Shown: positions 1 to 8,443 of the stretch, in pieces | Layout of the letters: every line of letters starts with the position of its first letter | Position numbering within the stretch: position 1 is the first letter of the stretch | Assembly (NCBI GenBank): GCA_026983795.1 | Contig: JALSTI010000276.1 | Coordinates: 1-32,406 of the forward strand | DNA: 32,406 nt | Source: Melioribacteraceae bacterium | GTDB lineage: Bacteria; Bacteroidota; Ignavibacteria; Ignavibacteriales; Melioribacteraceae | Direction: 5' to 3' | Notes under the pieces: model-generated | Databases searched by the model: none | Seen by the model: the letters and a program-made list of their open reading frames with translations, nothing else | What the model was told of the DNA's origin: nothing | Translations under genes and position numbers: made by a program

Positions 1-167
1 CGGGTATGGTGATTGTTGCAGACGGAACTAAAGAAGCCGAAGAAAGATTGGAAAGAGTGCTTACTTACGATCCCGGTCTGGGAATTGCCAGACATGCAGA
101 TGCGGGATATGAAAGAGCCATTAATAACGCTAAAAAATTCGGAATTAAGATTCCAATGCTAAAATAA
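1..167 (+). CDS. hutU: Urocanate hydratase, C-terminal end (5' truncated by window)
   Basis: Only the last 54 residues lie in the window; the reading frame starts at base 3 and stops at TAA 165-167. The peptide carries the urocanase C-terminal signature: a GMVIVADGT segment, then [16 protein letters not shown] and a terminal KIPMLK. Urocanase uses tightly bound NAD+ to hydrate urocanate to imidazolonepropionate, the second step of histidine degradation in the cytoplasm. serA starts 18 bases downstream on the same strand, so the two are probably cotranscribed. The match is by remembered family sequence; the catalytic region is outside the window. Confidence 0.85.
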   Translation, partial: GMVIVADGTKEAEERLERVLTYDPGLGIARHADAGYERAINNAKKFGIKIPMLK

Positions 168-185
168 ATATAAGGACTGAGAATT

Positions 186-1370
186 ATGAAAGTATTAATC
201 GCAGATAAACTGCCGGAGCAGTACATTAAGAAATTGGAAGAAAACGGACTGGAAGTAGTATTTAACCCTAAATTAGGCGAAGCGGATTTATACGAAGCGG
301 CAAAAGACGCCGATATTTTAGTTGTCCGTTCAACCGTAGTAAACGAAAAAACAATTCTGGGAAGTAATAAATTAAATTTAATTGTAAGAGCCGGTGCGGG
401 TTATAATAATATTAATTTACCCGCCGCAAATAAAAAAGGAGTTTATGTAGCCAATTGCCCCGGGAAAAACGCTATTGCCGTAGCCGAATTGGCAATAGGA
501 TTGATGATATCTCTCGATAGAAGAATTCCTCATAATGTAATGGATTTCAAAAAGGGAATCTGGAATAAAGCGGAATATTCAAAAGCAAAAGGGTTGTTCG
601 GAAAAACGATAGCAATTGTAGGTTTAGGTAATATTGGAAAAGAAGTAGCCAAGCGGGCAAATGCAATGGGAATGAGTGTATACGGAAAGGATATTTCAAG
701 AATAGAAGGCGTTGCATATAAAGATTTTTCGGAGTTCGATCAAGTGCTTCCTATTGCCGACGTTGTAAGCTTGCATTTACCGGTTACTTCTCAAACCAAA
801 AATCTTTTTAACAGTAAAATGTTCGGATATATGAAAGAGGGCGCAATATTCATTAATACCTCCCGGGCAGGCGTAGTTGACGAGGATGCGTTAATAGCGG
901 CAGTGAAAGAAAAAAACCTCCGCGTAGGATTAGATGTTTTTGCGGATGAACCGGAAACTAAAACCGGAACCGTATCTTCCAAACTAATGGAATTGGATAA
1001 TGTTTATGTAACTCATCATATTGGCGCCTCTACCGAACAAGCACAAAACGCCGTTGCGCAAGAAACCGTAAACATTATTTTAGATTATATCAAAAGCGGC
1101 GTTATTGCACATTGGGTTAACAAAGCAAAAGTTACCGAAACAGTTTACCAATTAGCCGTAAAACATTACGATAAGCCCGGAGTTCTAGCTTCAATATTAG
1201 ATGTATTACGCGAAGGGGATATAAACATCGAAGAAATGGAAAATATGATTTTTGAAGGCGGTTTAGTAGCTTTGTGCACTATGAAATTAATGTCACCCGC
1301 TACCGATGAAATGCTGGAAACTATTAGAAACAATCCAAATGTATTGACTGTTTCGCACGTAGCAATTTAA
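186..1370 (+). CDS. serA: D-3-phosphoglycerate dehydrogenase family (SerA-like), with C-terminal ACT domain
   Basis: This 394-residue D-2-hydroxyacid dehydrogenase most likely oxidises 3-phosphoglycerate to 3-phosphohydroxypyruvate, the first step of serine synthesis. The NAD-binding glycine motif GLGNIG is at residues 146-151, with Asp169 at the end of the next strand. The catalytic trio is visible as Arg227 in NTSRAG, Glu255 in ADEPE and His278 in HHIGAST. Residues about 322-394 form an ACT-type domain, which usually binds serine as feedback inhibitor. The length fits the short SerA type without the intervening ASB domain. AGGA lies 10 bases before the ATG. The stop codon overlaps the stop of the convergent minus-strand gene at 1367-1370. 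Other 2-hydroxyacid substrates cannot be excluded from sequence alone. Confidence 0.88.
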   Translation: MKVLIADKLPEQYIKKLEENGLEVVFNPKLGEADLYEAAKDADILVVRSTVVNEKTILGSNKLNLIVRAGAGYNNINLPAANKKGVYVANCPGKNAIAVAELAIGLMISLDRRIPHNVMDFKKGIWNKAEYSKAKGLFGKTIAIVGLGNIGKEVAKRANAMGMSVYGKDISRIEGVAYKDFSEFDQVLPIADVVSLHLPVTSQTKNLFNSKMFGYMKEGAIFINTSRAGVVDEDALIAAVKEKNLRVGLDVFADEPETKTGTVSSKLMELDNVYVTHHIGASTEQAQNAVAQETVNIILDYIKSGVIAHWVNKAKVTETVYQLAVKHYDKPGVLASILDVLREGDINIEEMENMIFEGGLVALCTMKLMSPATDEMLETIRNNPNVLTVSHVAI

Positions 1371-2119
1371 ATAAAATTTAATTCTTTTAATTCTTCAACT
1401 ATTCCGTGATAATAAGGCAATCTCAGAAGCTCGACGAGGGCTTCTGAGAAATTTTTCAGATTAAAGTTAACCGAGTAAAACTGTTCGTTAATATACGATT
1501 TTGCTTCAACTCCCAAATTTTTAGATTCGAGAATAGATTGTAACTTTTCATATAATTTTTCTTCGTCCGGTTCATTTTCACCGAAATTCAGAAGTTTTTT
1601 ATTTTTGGAAACTACCGCAAAATTTACGTATGGAAATTCAATTTGATCGGTAATTTCATCGGCAAGACTTAAACCGCTTTTCAAAAATTTAGTTTCGAAA
1701 TTTTTATCGCCTGCAATCAAATAGTTTTCTTCAAATAATTTTACCGGGCTCGAATCAAGCACAGGTTCAAGTTCTATCTCGAATTTTTCCATAAAAAGAA
1801 TTTTACTAATTACTATTTCGTTGCTGGAAACATCTCCCGAAATTAATAGTTTGTTAATTTCCCTTTTACCGGGTATAAAATACAAATAAGAATTTGACAA
1901 TCCCGTGGTAAATGAAATTCCGAATTTTTCGGATATGAAATATTCATTGTGACTTAATAAATCGAAAGATGGGATTATTGCAATATCACATTCATCGTTT
2001 TGCAATTTATTGGAAATTGAAGCCGCAGGGTAATAGGAAATTTCGGCGTTTGTTAATACAGACAAACTCTCTGCCAATAATCTAGTAAAAATGTTATCAG
2101 GTGAAAAAACTTTTAGCAT
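1367..2119 (-). CDS. MqnA/MqnD-like protein (VitK2_biosynth fold), divergent
   Basis: A 250-residue protein that fits the periplasmic-binding-protein-like fold of MqnA (chorismate dehydratase) and MqnD of the futalosine route to menaquinone. Supporting stretches are CDIAIIPSFDLL near residues 49-60, which resembles the DVALVP strand of MqnA, the ISGDVSSNEIVISKILF segment resembling its SSTSVALLK loop, and EFPYVNFAVVSK resembling its LPFVFAVW strand. It is shorter and more divergent than typical MqnA, so its reaction is uncertain; it lacks an obvious signal peptide, as expected for a cytoplasmic enzyme. It overlaps convergent serA by four bases. A terminator hairpin ends about four bases before its ATG and there is no Shine-Dalgarno sequence, so how it is expressed is unclear. 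Confidence 0.55.
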   Translation of the reverse strand: MLKVFSPDNIFTRLLAESLSVLTNAEISYYPAASISNKLQNDECDIAIIPSFDLLSHNEYFISEKFGISFTTGLSNSYLYFIPGKREINKLLISGDVSSNEIVISKILFMEKFEIELEPVLDSSPVKLFEENYLIAGDKNFETKFLKSGLSLADEITDQIEFPYVNFAVVSKNKKLLNFGENEPDEEKLYEKLQSILESKNLGVEAKSYINEQFYSVNFNLKNFSEALVELLRLPYYHGIVEELKELNFI

Positions 2120-2122
2120 AAT

Positions 2123-2148
2123 AAAAAATCCGGCATTTGCCGGATTTT
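2123..2148 (-). terminator. Rho-independent terminator of the ffh-rplS cluster
   Basis: A perfect 10-bp stem (AAAATCCGGC, 2125-2134, with GCCGGATTTT, 2139-2148) closes a 4-base loop. Read on the minus strand it is followed by six U (complement of 2123-2128). It starts 18 bases after the rplS stop. It also sits directly before the ATG of the next minus-strand gene at 2119. Seen directly in the sequence. Confidence 0.85.
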
Positions 2149-2166
2149 AACAAATTAATATTTTAA

Positions 2167-2514
2167 TTATCTAATATTTTTGCTTTTAATTCTGGCAGCT
2201 TTACCGGAAAGATTTCTAAGATAATATAATTTAGCCCGGCGTACTTTTCCTTCTCTGATTACGTCAATCTTAGCAATCTTGGGCGAATTATACGGAAAGA
2301 TTCTTTCAACGCCAACGCCGCTCGAAATTTTTCTAACGGTAAAAGTTTTATGAATTCCTCCGCCGCGAATACTAATAACATCGCCCTCAAAAGGTTGAAT
2401 TCTTTCTTTGTCGCCTTCTATTACCCGTACGTGTACGCGAATTCTATCGCCGGTATTAAATTTTGGCAAATCAGTTCTTAGTTGATCATTTACAAGTTCT
2501 TTTAATTTATCCAT
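2167..2514 (-). CDS. rplS: Large subunit ribosomal protein bL19
   Basis: At 115 residues this has the normal length of bL19, a 50S protein at the interface with the 30S subunit. Diagnostic stretches are [29 protein letters not shown], then [24 protein letters not shown] and the terminal basic [16 protein letters not shown]. It starts two bases after the trmD stop, with GGAG inside the last trmD codons as ribosome binding site, so the two are translationally linked. It is the last gene of the cluster and is followed by a clear terminator. Confidence 0.97.
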   Translation of the reverse strand: MDKLKELVNDQLRTDLPKFNTGDRIRVHVRVIEGDKERIQPFEGDVISIRGGGIHKTFTVRKISSGVGVERIFPYNSPKIAKIDVIREGKVRRAKLYYLRNLSGKAARIKSKNIR

Positions 2515-2516
2515 TA

Positions 2517-3197
2517 CTACTCCGTTCTATTTATTTTTTTCCAATTTTCAGTCAATTTTTTAGATTGTTCAATTTTCCATTTAGCAATTTCCGCATCGTT
2601 ACCCGATAATAATATTCCGGGTACTTTCATTCCTCTATATTCAGCAGGCCTTGTATAATAAGGTGCTTCAATAAAATTTCCATCCATCAACGAATCGTTT
2701 AGCGCCGATTCGCTGTCTCCCAATACACCGGGAATCAATCTGACAATACTGTCGACAATAATCAAAGCGGGAAGTTCGCCTCCGCTTAGTACAAAATTCC
2801 CTATTGATATTTCTTCCGTTGCAAACTTTTCCCTAACTCTATCATCAATTCCTTTATAATGACCTGCAATTATAAGAATATTTTCAGCCAGCGAAAATTT
2901 GTTAGCAATTTTCTGATTATAAATTTTTCCTTTCGGTGTAGAAAAAATTATATAATCATACTTTCTTTCACTTTTTAATTTTTCAATACACTCAAAGAAC
3001 GGTTCGGGTTTCAATAACATTCCCGGACCTCCGCCATAGGGTTTATCATCAATTTGACGATGTTTATCGTGTGTATAATCTCTCAGGTTATGAATAAAAA
3101 TTTTCACCAACCCTTTGTTTTGCGCCCGTTTAATAATGCTATTATTAAGCGGACTAATCAACAAATCCGGAACAGCGGAAATAATATCAATTCTCAT
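2517..3197 (-). CDS. trmD: tRNA (guanine-37-N1) methyltransferase TrmD
   Basis: TrmD methylates N1 of G37 in tRNAs with a GNN-type anticodon loop context, using S-adenosylmethionine bound in a trefoil knot; it prevents +1 frameshifting. Visible family motifs are YGGGPGM (54-60), [10 protein letters not shown] (111-120), [11 protein letters not shown] (131-141) and APYYTRP (178-184). Length 226 is slightly short but normal. At the position of the proposed general base Asp169 of the proteobacterial enzyme, this protein has Glu177 (codon GAA). The ATG lies inside the end of rimM, an 11-base overlap, typical of the rimM-trmD pair. Confidence 0.95.
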   Translation of the reverse strand: MRIDIISAVPDLLISPLNNSIIKRAQNKGLVKIFIHNLRDYTHDKHRQIDDKPYGGGPGMLLKPEPFFECIEKLKSERKYDYIIFSTPKGKIYNQKIANKFSLAENILIIAGHYKGIDDRVREKFATEEISIGNFVLSGGELPALIIVDSIVRLIPGVLGDSESALNDSLMDGNFIEAPYYTRPAEYRGMKVPGILLSGNDAEIAKWKIEQSKKLTENWKKINRTE

Positions 3198-3699
3198 CTT
3201 CGTATTTAAAACTACCGGAAACTTTTATTATTTTATTTTTTATATCAATTTCCTCTACAAATTTTTTAACTGCGGGAATTAAAATTTCATTTTCCGTTTC
3301 TGTTTTAACCACGTAAACGTCGTTTGCCGGAAGAGATATAACATCTGTCAACATACCAAAGAACGCATTATTCAAAAAAACTTTACAACCGATTAAATCG
3401 TGAATATAAAAAGTATCGTTATTTAATTTAACCAATTGACTTTCTTCAACAAAAATCCTTTTCCCAACCAGAAATTCAACATCATTTGCATTATCAAAAT
3501 TTTGGAATTTAATAAAAACCTTACCCCGAAAAAAATTAACTTTTTCAATAATAAATTTTTTTTTCGTTCCGAAAACGTCGATAAATACAATTAAACCGGA
3601 TTTAAACCGTTCCGGGAAATCGGAAATTACATCAATTAACAGAAACCCATTTTTCTCAAAAACAGAAACTATTTTCGCTATTAAATAAAATTGACTCAA
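3187..3699 (-). CDS. rimM: Ribosome maturation factor RimM
   Basis: RimM assists late 30S assembly by acting on the 16S rRNA head and binding uS19. The 170-residue protein has the expected layout: an N-terminal RimM beta barrel (about 5-85, beginning YLIAKIVSVF) and a C-terminal PRC-barrel (about 97-165, with IHDLIGCKVF and DVYVVKTETENEILIPAVKKFV). Divergence is high but gene order (khpA, rimM, trmD) supports the call. The start is a TTG at 3697-3699 with no Shine-Dalgarno sequence, six U residues after the khpA TGA and in the same reading frame as khpA; no better start is visible. Confidence 0.88.
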   Translation of the reverse strand: MSQFYLIAKIVSVFEKNGFLLIDVISDFPERFKSGLIVFIDVFGTKKKFIIEKVNFFRGKVFIKFQNFDNANDVEFLVGKRIFVEESQLVKLNNDTFYIHDLIGCKVFLNNAFFGMLTDVISLPANDVYVVKTETENEILIPAVKKFVEEIDIKNKIIKVSGSFKYEDEN

Positions 3700-3705
3700 A
3701 AAAAA

Positions 3706-3939
3706 TCAATCGAGTATTTTTAGTATAGCTCTTTTCCCCTCTTTTGCTGCAATTGCCGTTAACAGAGTTCTCATAGCTTGCGCAGTCTTACCCTGTTTCC
3801 CTATTACCTTCCCAACATCGTCCGGCGCAACTTTAAGGGTAAGTTCAACTGTGTTTTCGTTGGGAACAGTTTCCTCGATATTCACATTATCGGGATTGTC
3901 CACAAGATGTTTGGCAATAAACTCAACAAATTCTTTCAT
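3706..3939 (-). CDS. khpA: KH-domain RNA-binding protein KhpA (YlqC family)
   Basis: A 77-residue single KH domain. The RNA-binding GXXG loop is GKQG in VGKVIGKQGKTAQAMRTLL near residues 43-61. In Firmicutes KhpA works with KhpB (Jag/EloR) in cell elongation and division and in small-RNA binding; the partner is not in this window. Position between rpsP and rimM is the standard one. GGGAG precedes the ATG by about five bases. The TGA stop is followed in frame by only two codons before the rimM start. Confidence 0.93.
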   Translation of the reverse strand: MKEFVEFIAKHLVDNPDNVNIEETVPNENTVELTLKVAPDDVGKVIGKQGKTAQAMRTLLTAIAAKEGKRAILKILD

Positions 3940-4007
3940 GAGACTCCCATAAAATGTTAAAGAAAGAGGGTACAGTTATAGCGTTTAATCAACAGATAAA
4001 AAGAAAA

Positions 4008-4496
4008 TCAGTTTTCTTTTTCGGTATCTGTAGAATTTTCGTCGGAAGCAGTACCCGTTACTTCCGGCAAACTTGCTTCAACTTTTTCTTCCGATTTATC
4101 TTCAGATTTTTCTTCTGTTTTTTCTTCAACTTTTTGTTTTTTATCTGCTTTTTTCTTTTTGGAAATTAAAGCAGCTTCTTTTGCTTTAAGCCAATCATCT
4201 AATACAGCATTTATTTCTTCTTCCGATTTACCAGATTTTAATAATTCTTTTTTAAGTAAAATACCTTTTTTAGAAAGCAACCCTTTAACAGTTGTTGTTG
4301 GTTGAGCTCCAACATTTAGCCAATAAAGCGCTCTATCTTCCGCTATTTCAATTATTGCTGGATCGGTTTTCGGATTATACAAACCGATTGCTTCAATAAA
4401 TTTTCCATCTCTCGGAGACCGGGCGTCTGCAGCCACAACTTTATAAACGGGTTGTTTCTTTTTACCCATTCTTCTTAATCTTAACTTGACAGCCAA
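4008..4496 (-). CDS. rpsP: Small subunit ribosomal protein bS16 with acidic/basic C-terminal tail
   Basis: Residues 1 to about 85 are a normal bS16 (MAVKLRLRRMGKKKQPVYK start, then RSPRDGKFIEAIGLYNP at 27-42). The protein is about twice the usual 80-90 residues. Residues 90-110 look helical, and about 111-162 form a low-complexity tail of Lys and Glu ending in a Ser/Thr/Asp/Asn-rich stretch; tails of this kind are known in bS16 of Bacteroidetes and Chlorobi relatives. The start codon is TTG at 4494-4496, fixed by the conserved MAVK N-terminus and by GGAGG ten bases upstream. Confidence 0.95.
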   Translation of the reverse strand: MAVKLRLRRMGKKKQPVYKVVAADARSPRDGKFIEAIGLYNPKTDPAIIEIAEDRALYWLNVGAQPTTTVKGLLSKKGILLKKELLKSGKSEEEINAVLDDWLKAKEAALISKKKKADKKQKVEEKTEEKSEDKSEEKVEASLPEVTGTASDENSTDTEKEN

Positions 4497-4506
4497 ATTA
4501 AATTAT

Positions 4507-4511
4507 CCTCC
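4507..4511 (-). promoter_or_regulatory. Ribosome binding site fixing the TTG start of rpsP
   Basis: GGAGG on the minus strand, ten bases before TTG 4494-4496. The next ATG (residue 10 of the protein) would remove the conserved MAVKLRLRR start, so TTG is the real initiation codon. Confidence 0.8.
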
Positions 4512-4524
4512 ACTTATTAAATAA

Positions 4525-5859
4525 CTAATTAAATTTAAAATTACGAAAATTACCGATTAATTTCTTGCCGCTTTTAGACGACATTCTTTTCATCATTTTT
4601 TGCATTTCATTAAATTGTTTTATAAGACGATTAACGTCTTGTATGGAATTACCGCTCCCTCTGGCAATTCTTTTTCGTCTGCTACCGTTTAATATTTTTG
4701 GTTTTGCTCTCTCCTTTTTTGTCATCGATTGAATTATGGATTCAACTTTTACCAATTGATTATCATCAATATCCGCATTTTTTAATGATGCCGACAATCC
4801 GGGTATCATACCTAACAATGATTTTAAAGAACCCATTTTTTTTATCATTTTAATCTGCTTTAAAAAATCATCAAAATCAAATTTATTACTTAATAATTTT
4901 TTCTCAAGATCTTGGGCTTCTTTTTCATCAATCTGCTGTTGCGCTTTTTCAACAAAGGAAATAATATCTCCTTTACCTAAAATACGGGATGCAAGTCTAT
5001 CCGGATGGAACACTTCTATAGAATCCAATTTTTCGCCAAGACTTACAAATTTAATTGGCTCTTCAACCACAGCACGAATAGAAAGCGCACAACCGCCACG
5101 TGAATCTCCATCCAATTTTGTAAGAACAATACCGTCAAAATCTACTTGATTATGAAAAGCTTTTGCGGAATTTACGGCGTCTTGCCCCGTCATAGAATCG
5201 ACTACAAACAGTGTTTCCGTAGGATTCACTTTTTCCTTGATGGAAACTACTTCTTGCATTAATTGTTCGTCAACGTGCAGTCTTCCGGCGGTATCAATTA
5301 TAACGGTATTCAGACCGTTTTCTTTAGCATATTTCAAAGAACTTTCGGCAATATTTACAGCATCTTTGCTTCCATCAATTGAAAATACCGGAGTATCAAT
5401 TTGAGTTCCGAGCAGTTTCAATTGATCGATGGCAGCCGGGCGATAAATATCGGCAGCCACCAATAAAACTTTTCTGTTTTTATTTTTCAGGTATTTTGCC
5501 AACTTTGCGCTGAAAGTGGTTTTACCCGAACCTTGCAGACCGACTAGTAAAATTACCGTGGGTCCGTTAGGATTAATTTTAAGCTCCTTGCCTTCCCCTC
5601 CCATTAATTTAGTCAACTCATCAAAAATAATTTTGGTAATAAGCTGACCGGGAGTAACGGAAGCTAAAACTTCTTTTCCAAGGGCTTTAGCTTTAACATC
5701 CTCAATAAATTGTTTAGCAACTTTATAATTTACATCGGCATCTAAAAGAACTCTTCTAATTTCCCTTAATGTATCGGAAATATTGCTTTCGGTTATTCGC
5801 CCTTGTCCGGTAACTTTTTTAAGAGCTTTATCAAATTTAAGGGTTAAATCCTCTAGCAT
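4525..5859 (-). CDS. ffh: Signal recognition particle GTPase Ffh (SRP54)
   Basis: Ffh binds 4.5S RNA and signal sequences and delivers ribosomes to FtsY at the membrane. The N domain is about 1-95. The G domain carries GLQGSGKT (107-114), DTAGR (189-193) and TKLDGDSRGG (247-256). The methionine-rich M domain follows from about 320, with the RNA-binding RIARGSGNS segment and a FNEMQKMMKRM helix. Length 444 is normal. It precedes rpsP by 28 bases, the arrangement also known from Bacillus. There is no strong Shine-Dalgarno sequence, and the 50 bases after atpG show no clear terminator, so read-through from the atp genes is possible. Confidence 0.97.
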   Translation of the reverse strand: MLEDLTLKFDKALKKVTGQGRITESNISDTLREIRRVLLDADVNYKVAKQFIEDVKAKALGKEVLASVTPGQLITKIIFDELTKLMGGEGKELKINPNGPTVILLVGLQGSGKTTFSAKLAKYLKNKNRKVLLVAADIYRPAAIDQLKLLGTQIDTPVFSIDGSKDAVNIAESSLKYAKENGLNTVIIDTAGRLHVDEQLMQEVVSIKEKVNPTETLFVVDSMTGQDAVNSAKAFHNQVDFDGIVLTKLDGDSRGGCALSIRAVVEEPIKFVSLGEKLDSIEVFHPDRLASRILGKGDIISFVEKAQQQIDEKEAQDLEKKLLSNKFDFDDFLKQIKMIKKMGSLKSLLGMIPGLSASLKNADIDDNQLVKVESIIQSMTKKERAKPKILNGSRRKRIARGSGNSIQDVNRLIKQFNEMQKMMKRMSSKSGKKLIGNFRNFKFN

Positions 5860-5909
5860 TCTATTTGTAATATATTTAAAATAAAAAAATTAAATTAATA
5901 ATCAAGAAA

Positions 5910-6791
5910 TCAAGTTCCCTTAAGAGCGTTTGCTCCCGAAACGATTTCGATAATTTCTTTTGTAATTGACGCTTGTCTTTCTTTGTTAAACTTAATTTTC
6001 AAACTTCTTATCATTTCTTTAGCATTTTCCGTAGCCATATCCATAGCTGTCATCCGCGCACCAAGTTCCGCCGCATAAGATTCAAGAAGTACTTTCCAAA
6101 TTGTTGCATTAAGATATTTTGGTAAAATTGAATTAATAATACTGGATTTGTCCGGCTCGTAAATATATTCGGCATGCAACTTTAGTTCTTCTTCGTTACG
6201 GTTTAATTCAATAGGCAAAAGTTGTTCGACTTTTAAATTCTGTTGAATCACGGATTTAAATTCATTGAATACAACAATAACTCTGTCCACTTCCCCGTTC
6301 AAGAATTTTGAAACCATTTCTTTCATGAATGAAGATGCGAAATCAAATTTTAATTTTCCGAAAATTCCCGTGTAAGATTTTGCAATTTTAAATTTTGAAT
6401 GTTTAAAATAATCGTAACCTTTTTTGCCAATTGTATAGAGTTGAATATTTTCAACATCAACCAAATTAGCATAATCGGTTTCTATCAAATCTTCAACTTC
6501 GCGAATAATATTCATATTAAATGCGCCGCATAATCCACGGTCCGATGTTACTATAACTATAGCTAATTTCTCCAAACTTCTTTTATCCAAAAGCGGATTG
6601 TCAATATTCTTTTCGGCAGTCAACAAATGATTTAATACTTGCGTCAACTTTCTGGAATATGGTCGGGCATTAATAATATTATCTTGCGCTCTTTTTAATC
6701 TTGCTGCCGCAACCATTTTCATAGCTTTTGTAATTTGCTGCGTATTTTGAACGCCGATAATTCTTCTTTTTATTTCGCGTAATGTTGCCAT
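5910..6791 (-). CDS. atpG: ATP synthase F1 gamma subunit
   Basis: Central rotor stalk of F1. Both conserved terminal coiled-coil helices are present: the N-terminal ATLREIKRRIIGVQNTQQITKAMKMVAAARLKRAQ and the C-terminal ARMTAMDMATENAKEMIRSLKIKFNKERQ, with the SDRGLCGAFN segment near residues 84-93. Length 293 is normal. It follows atpA after 77 bases. In most bacteria atpD and atpC come next; here the next gene is ffh, so the beta and epsilon genes must lie elsewhere. Confidence 0.97.
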   Translation of the reverse strand: MATLREIKRRIIGVQNTQQITKAMKMVAAARLKRAQDNIINARPYSRKLTQVLNHLLTAEKNIDNPLLDKRSLEKLAIVIVTSDRGLCGAFNMNIIREVEDLIETDYANLVDVENIQLYTIGKKGYDYFKHSKFKIAKSYTGIFGKLKFDFASSFMKEMVSKFLNGEVDRVIVVFNEFKSVIQQNLKVEQLLPIELNRNEEELKLHAEYIYEPDKSSIINSILPKYLNATIWKVLLESYAAELGARMTAMDMATENAKEMIRSLKIKFNKERQASITKEIIEIVSGANALKGT

Positions 6792-6868
6792 TTTCTCATT
6801 TGGTTTTATTATAAAATAATACCGGAATGGAATATCCCGGCATCAAATTTTACACAATAAAAATCAGT

Positions 6869-8419
6869 TTATTCGCTTGTTTTAAACTTAGCAATAAATT
6901 CGTCGGCAGCTTTTCTCATTGTATCAATAATTTCGTCGTCTAACTGTTTTTTTGTCCTAATTTTATCATAAAGTTCAGGATACTTTAAATCTATATATTC
7001 TAAAATTTCCTTTTCAAATCTTTTAATATCTCTAACAGGAATAGATTCAAGATAATCGTTAGTGCCTATAAAAATGCTAACTACTTGTCTTTCAACCGGA
7101 ACCGGTGAAAATTGTCCTTGTTTTAACAATTCAACCAAGCGCTCACCTTTAGCAAGAGTTCTTTGGGTAGCTTTATCCAAATCGGAGCCGAATTTAGCAA
7201 AGGCTTCCAATTCTCGGTATTGCGCCAAATCCAGTTTAAGTGTACCCGCGACTTTTTTCATAGCTTTAATTTGAGCATTACCGCCCACACGGGAAACGCT
7301 AATACCAACGTTAATTGCGGGGCGCACACCGGCATTAAATAAGTTTGGTTCCAAATAAATTTGTCCGTCGGTAATTGATATAACATTAGTAGGAATATAA
7401 GCCGATACGTCACCTTGTTGTGTTTCAATTATGGGAAGAGCCGTTAAACTTCCTCCGCCTAAATCATCGCTTAATTTCGACGCTCTTTCTAAAAGTCTTG
7501 AATGCAAATAAAAAATATCACCGGGATAAGCCTCGCGTCCCGGCGGTCTTCTTAATAATAAAGATAATTCGCGGTAAGCTACCGCTTGTTTGGAAAGGTC
7601 ATCATAAACTACCAATGCATGTCGACCGTTATCTCTAAAATATTCGCCCAAAGTTGCCCCGGAATAAGGAGCAATATATTGAAGCGGAGCCGGATCGGAT
7701 GAACCGGCAGAAATTACCGTAGTAAAATCCATTGCGCCATGTTCTTCCAGCTTAGCAACTACTTGAGCCACAGTAGAATTTTTTTGCCCGATAGCAACAT
7801 AAACACAATAAACGGGATCAACACCGTCAGCTTTAGCTTGTTCGGTGTGGGTATATTTTTGATTAATTATGGTATCTATAGCTACGGCTGTTTTACCTGT
7901 TTGACGGTCGCCGATGATAAGTTCCCTTTGTCCCCGACCGATTGGAATCATAGCGTCAACTGCAGTAATACCGGTTTGCAAAGGTTCTTTAACAGGTTGC
8001 CTGTAAATTACGCCAAGAGCTTTACGCTCAATAGGCATATATTTTTCTTGTTCTATCGGTCCTTTACCATCGACCGGTAAACCCAACGGGTTAACAACTC
8101 TACCTAAAAATTTCTCGCCAACCGGCATAGAAGCCACGCGTTTGGTTCTTTTAACCGTATCACCCTCTTTAATTAAATCGCTATCTCCAAACAGCACGCA
8201 ACCAACGCTATCTTCTTCGAGGTTAAGAACCATTCCGATAATACCGTTAGGGAATTCAACAAGCTCGCTTGCCATTACTTGAGAAAGTCCATACACCCTG
8301 GCAATACCATCGCCTACGGATAGAACGGTACCCACATCATAAACATCAACTTCGCTTTCAAAACCAGCAAGTTGTTGACGAAGAATAGATGAAACTTCAT
8401 CCGGTCTAACTTCAGCCAT
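6869..8419 (-). CDS. atpA: ATP synthase F1 alpha subunit
   Basis: Non-catalytic nucleotide-binding subunit of the F1 hexamer. The Walker A motif GDRQTGKT is at 170-177; other family stretches are [14 protein letters not shown], the [34 protein letters not shown] region containing the Walker B strand and the DELSEED-like loop, and [10 protein letters not shown] (the arginine finger region). Length 516 is close to the usual 500-515. AAAGGAAA lies shortly before the ATG. It follows atpH by 24 bases. Confidence 0.98.
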   Translation of the reverse strand: MAEVRPDEVSSILRQQLAGFESEVDVYDVGTVLSVGDGIARVYGLSQVMASELVEFPNGIIGMVLNLEEDSVGCVLFGDSDLIKEGDTVKRTKRVASMPVGEKFLGRVVNPLGLPVDGKGPIEQEKYMPIERKALGVIYRQPVKEPLQTGITAVDAMIPIGRGQRELIIGDRQTGKTAVAIDTIINQKYTHTEQAKADGVDPVYCVYVAIGQKNSTVAQVVAKLEEHGAMDFTTVISAGSSDPAPLQYIAPYSGATLGEYFRDNGRHALVVYDDLSKQAVAYRELSLLLRRPPGREAYPGDIFYLHSRLLERASKLSDDLGGGSLTALPIIETQQGDVSAYIPTNVISITDGQIYLEPNLFNAGVRPAINVGISVSRVGGNAQIKAMKKVAGTLKLDLAQYRELEAFAKFGSDLDKATQRTLAKGERLVELLKQGQFSPVPVERQVVSIFIGTNDYLESIPVRDIKRFEKEILEYIDLKYPELYDKIRTKKQLDDEIIDTMRKAADEFIAKFKTSE

Positions 8420-8443
8420 TTCGTTTTCCTTTAAGTTTTAATT

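Noticed and set aside
5860-5909. Possible promoter for ffh in the AT-rich gap after atpG.
   Set aside because: Several TTGATT and TATTTT-like hexamers can be paired, but in such AT-rich sequence none stands out.
6822-6840. Imperfect hairpin (CCGGAAT with ATCCCGG, one mismatch) in the atpA-atpG gap.
   Set aside because: Short, mismatched and without U run; I would not call it a terminator or regulatory element.
7739-8080. Plus-strand open frame of 113 codons opposite atpA.
   Set aside because: Antisense shadow of a highly conserved gene; no start signals or recognisable protein.
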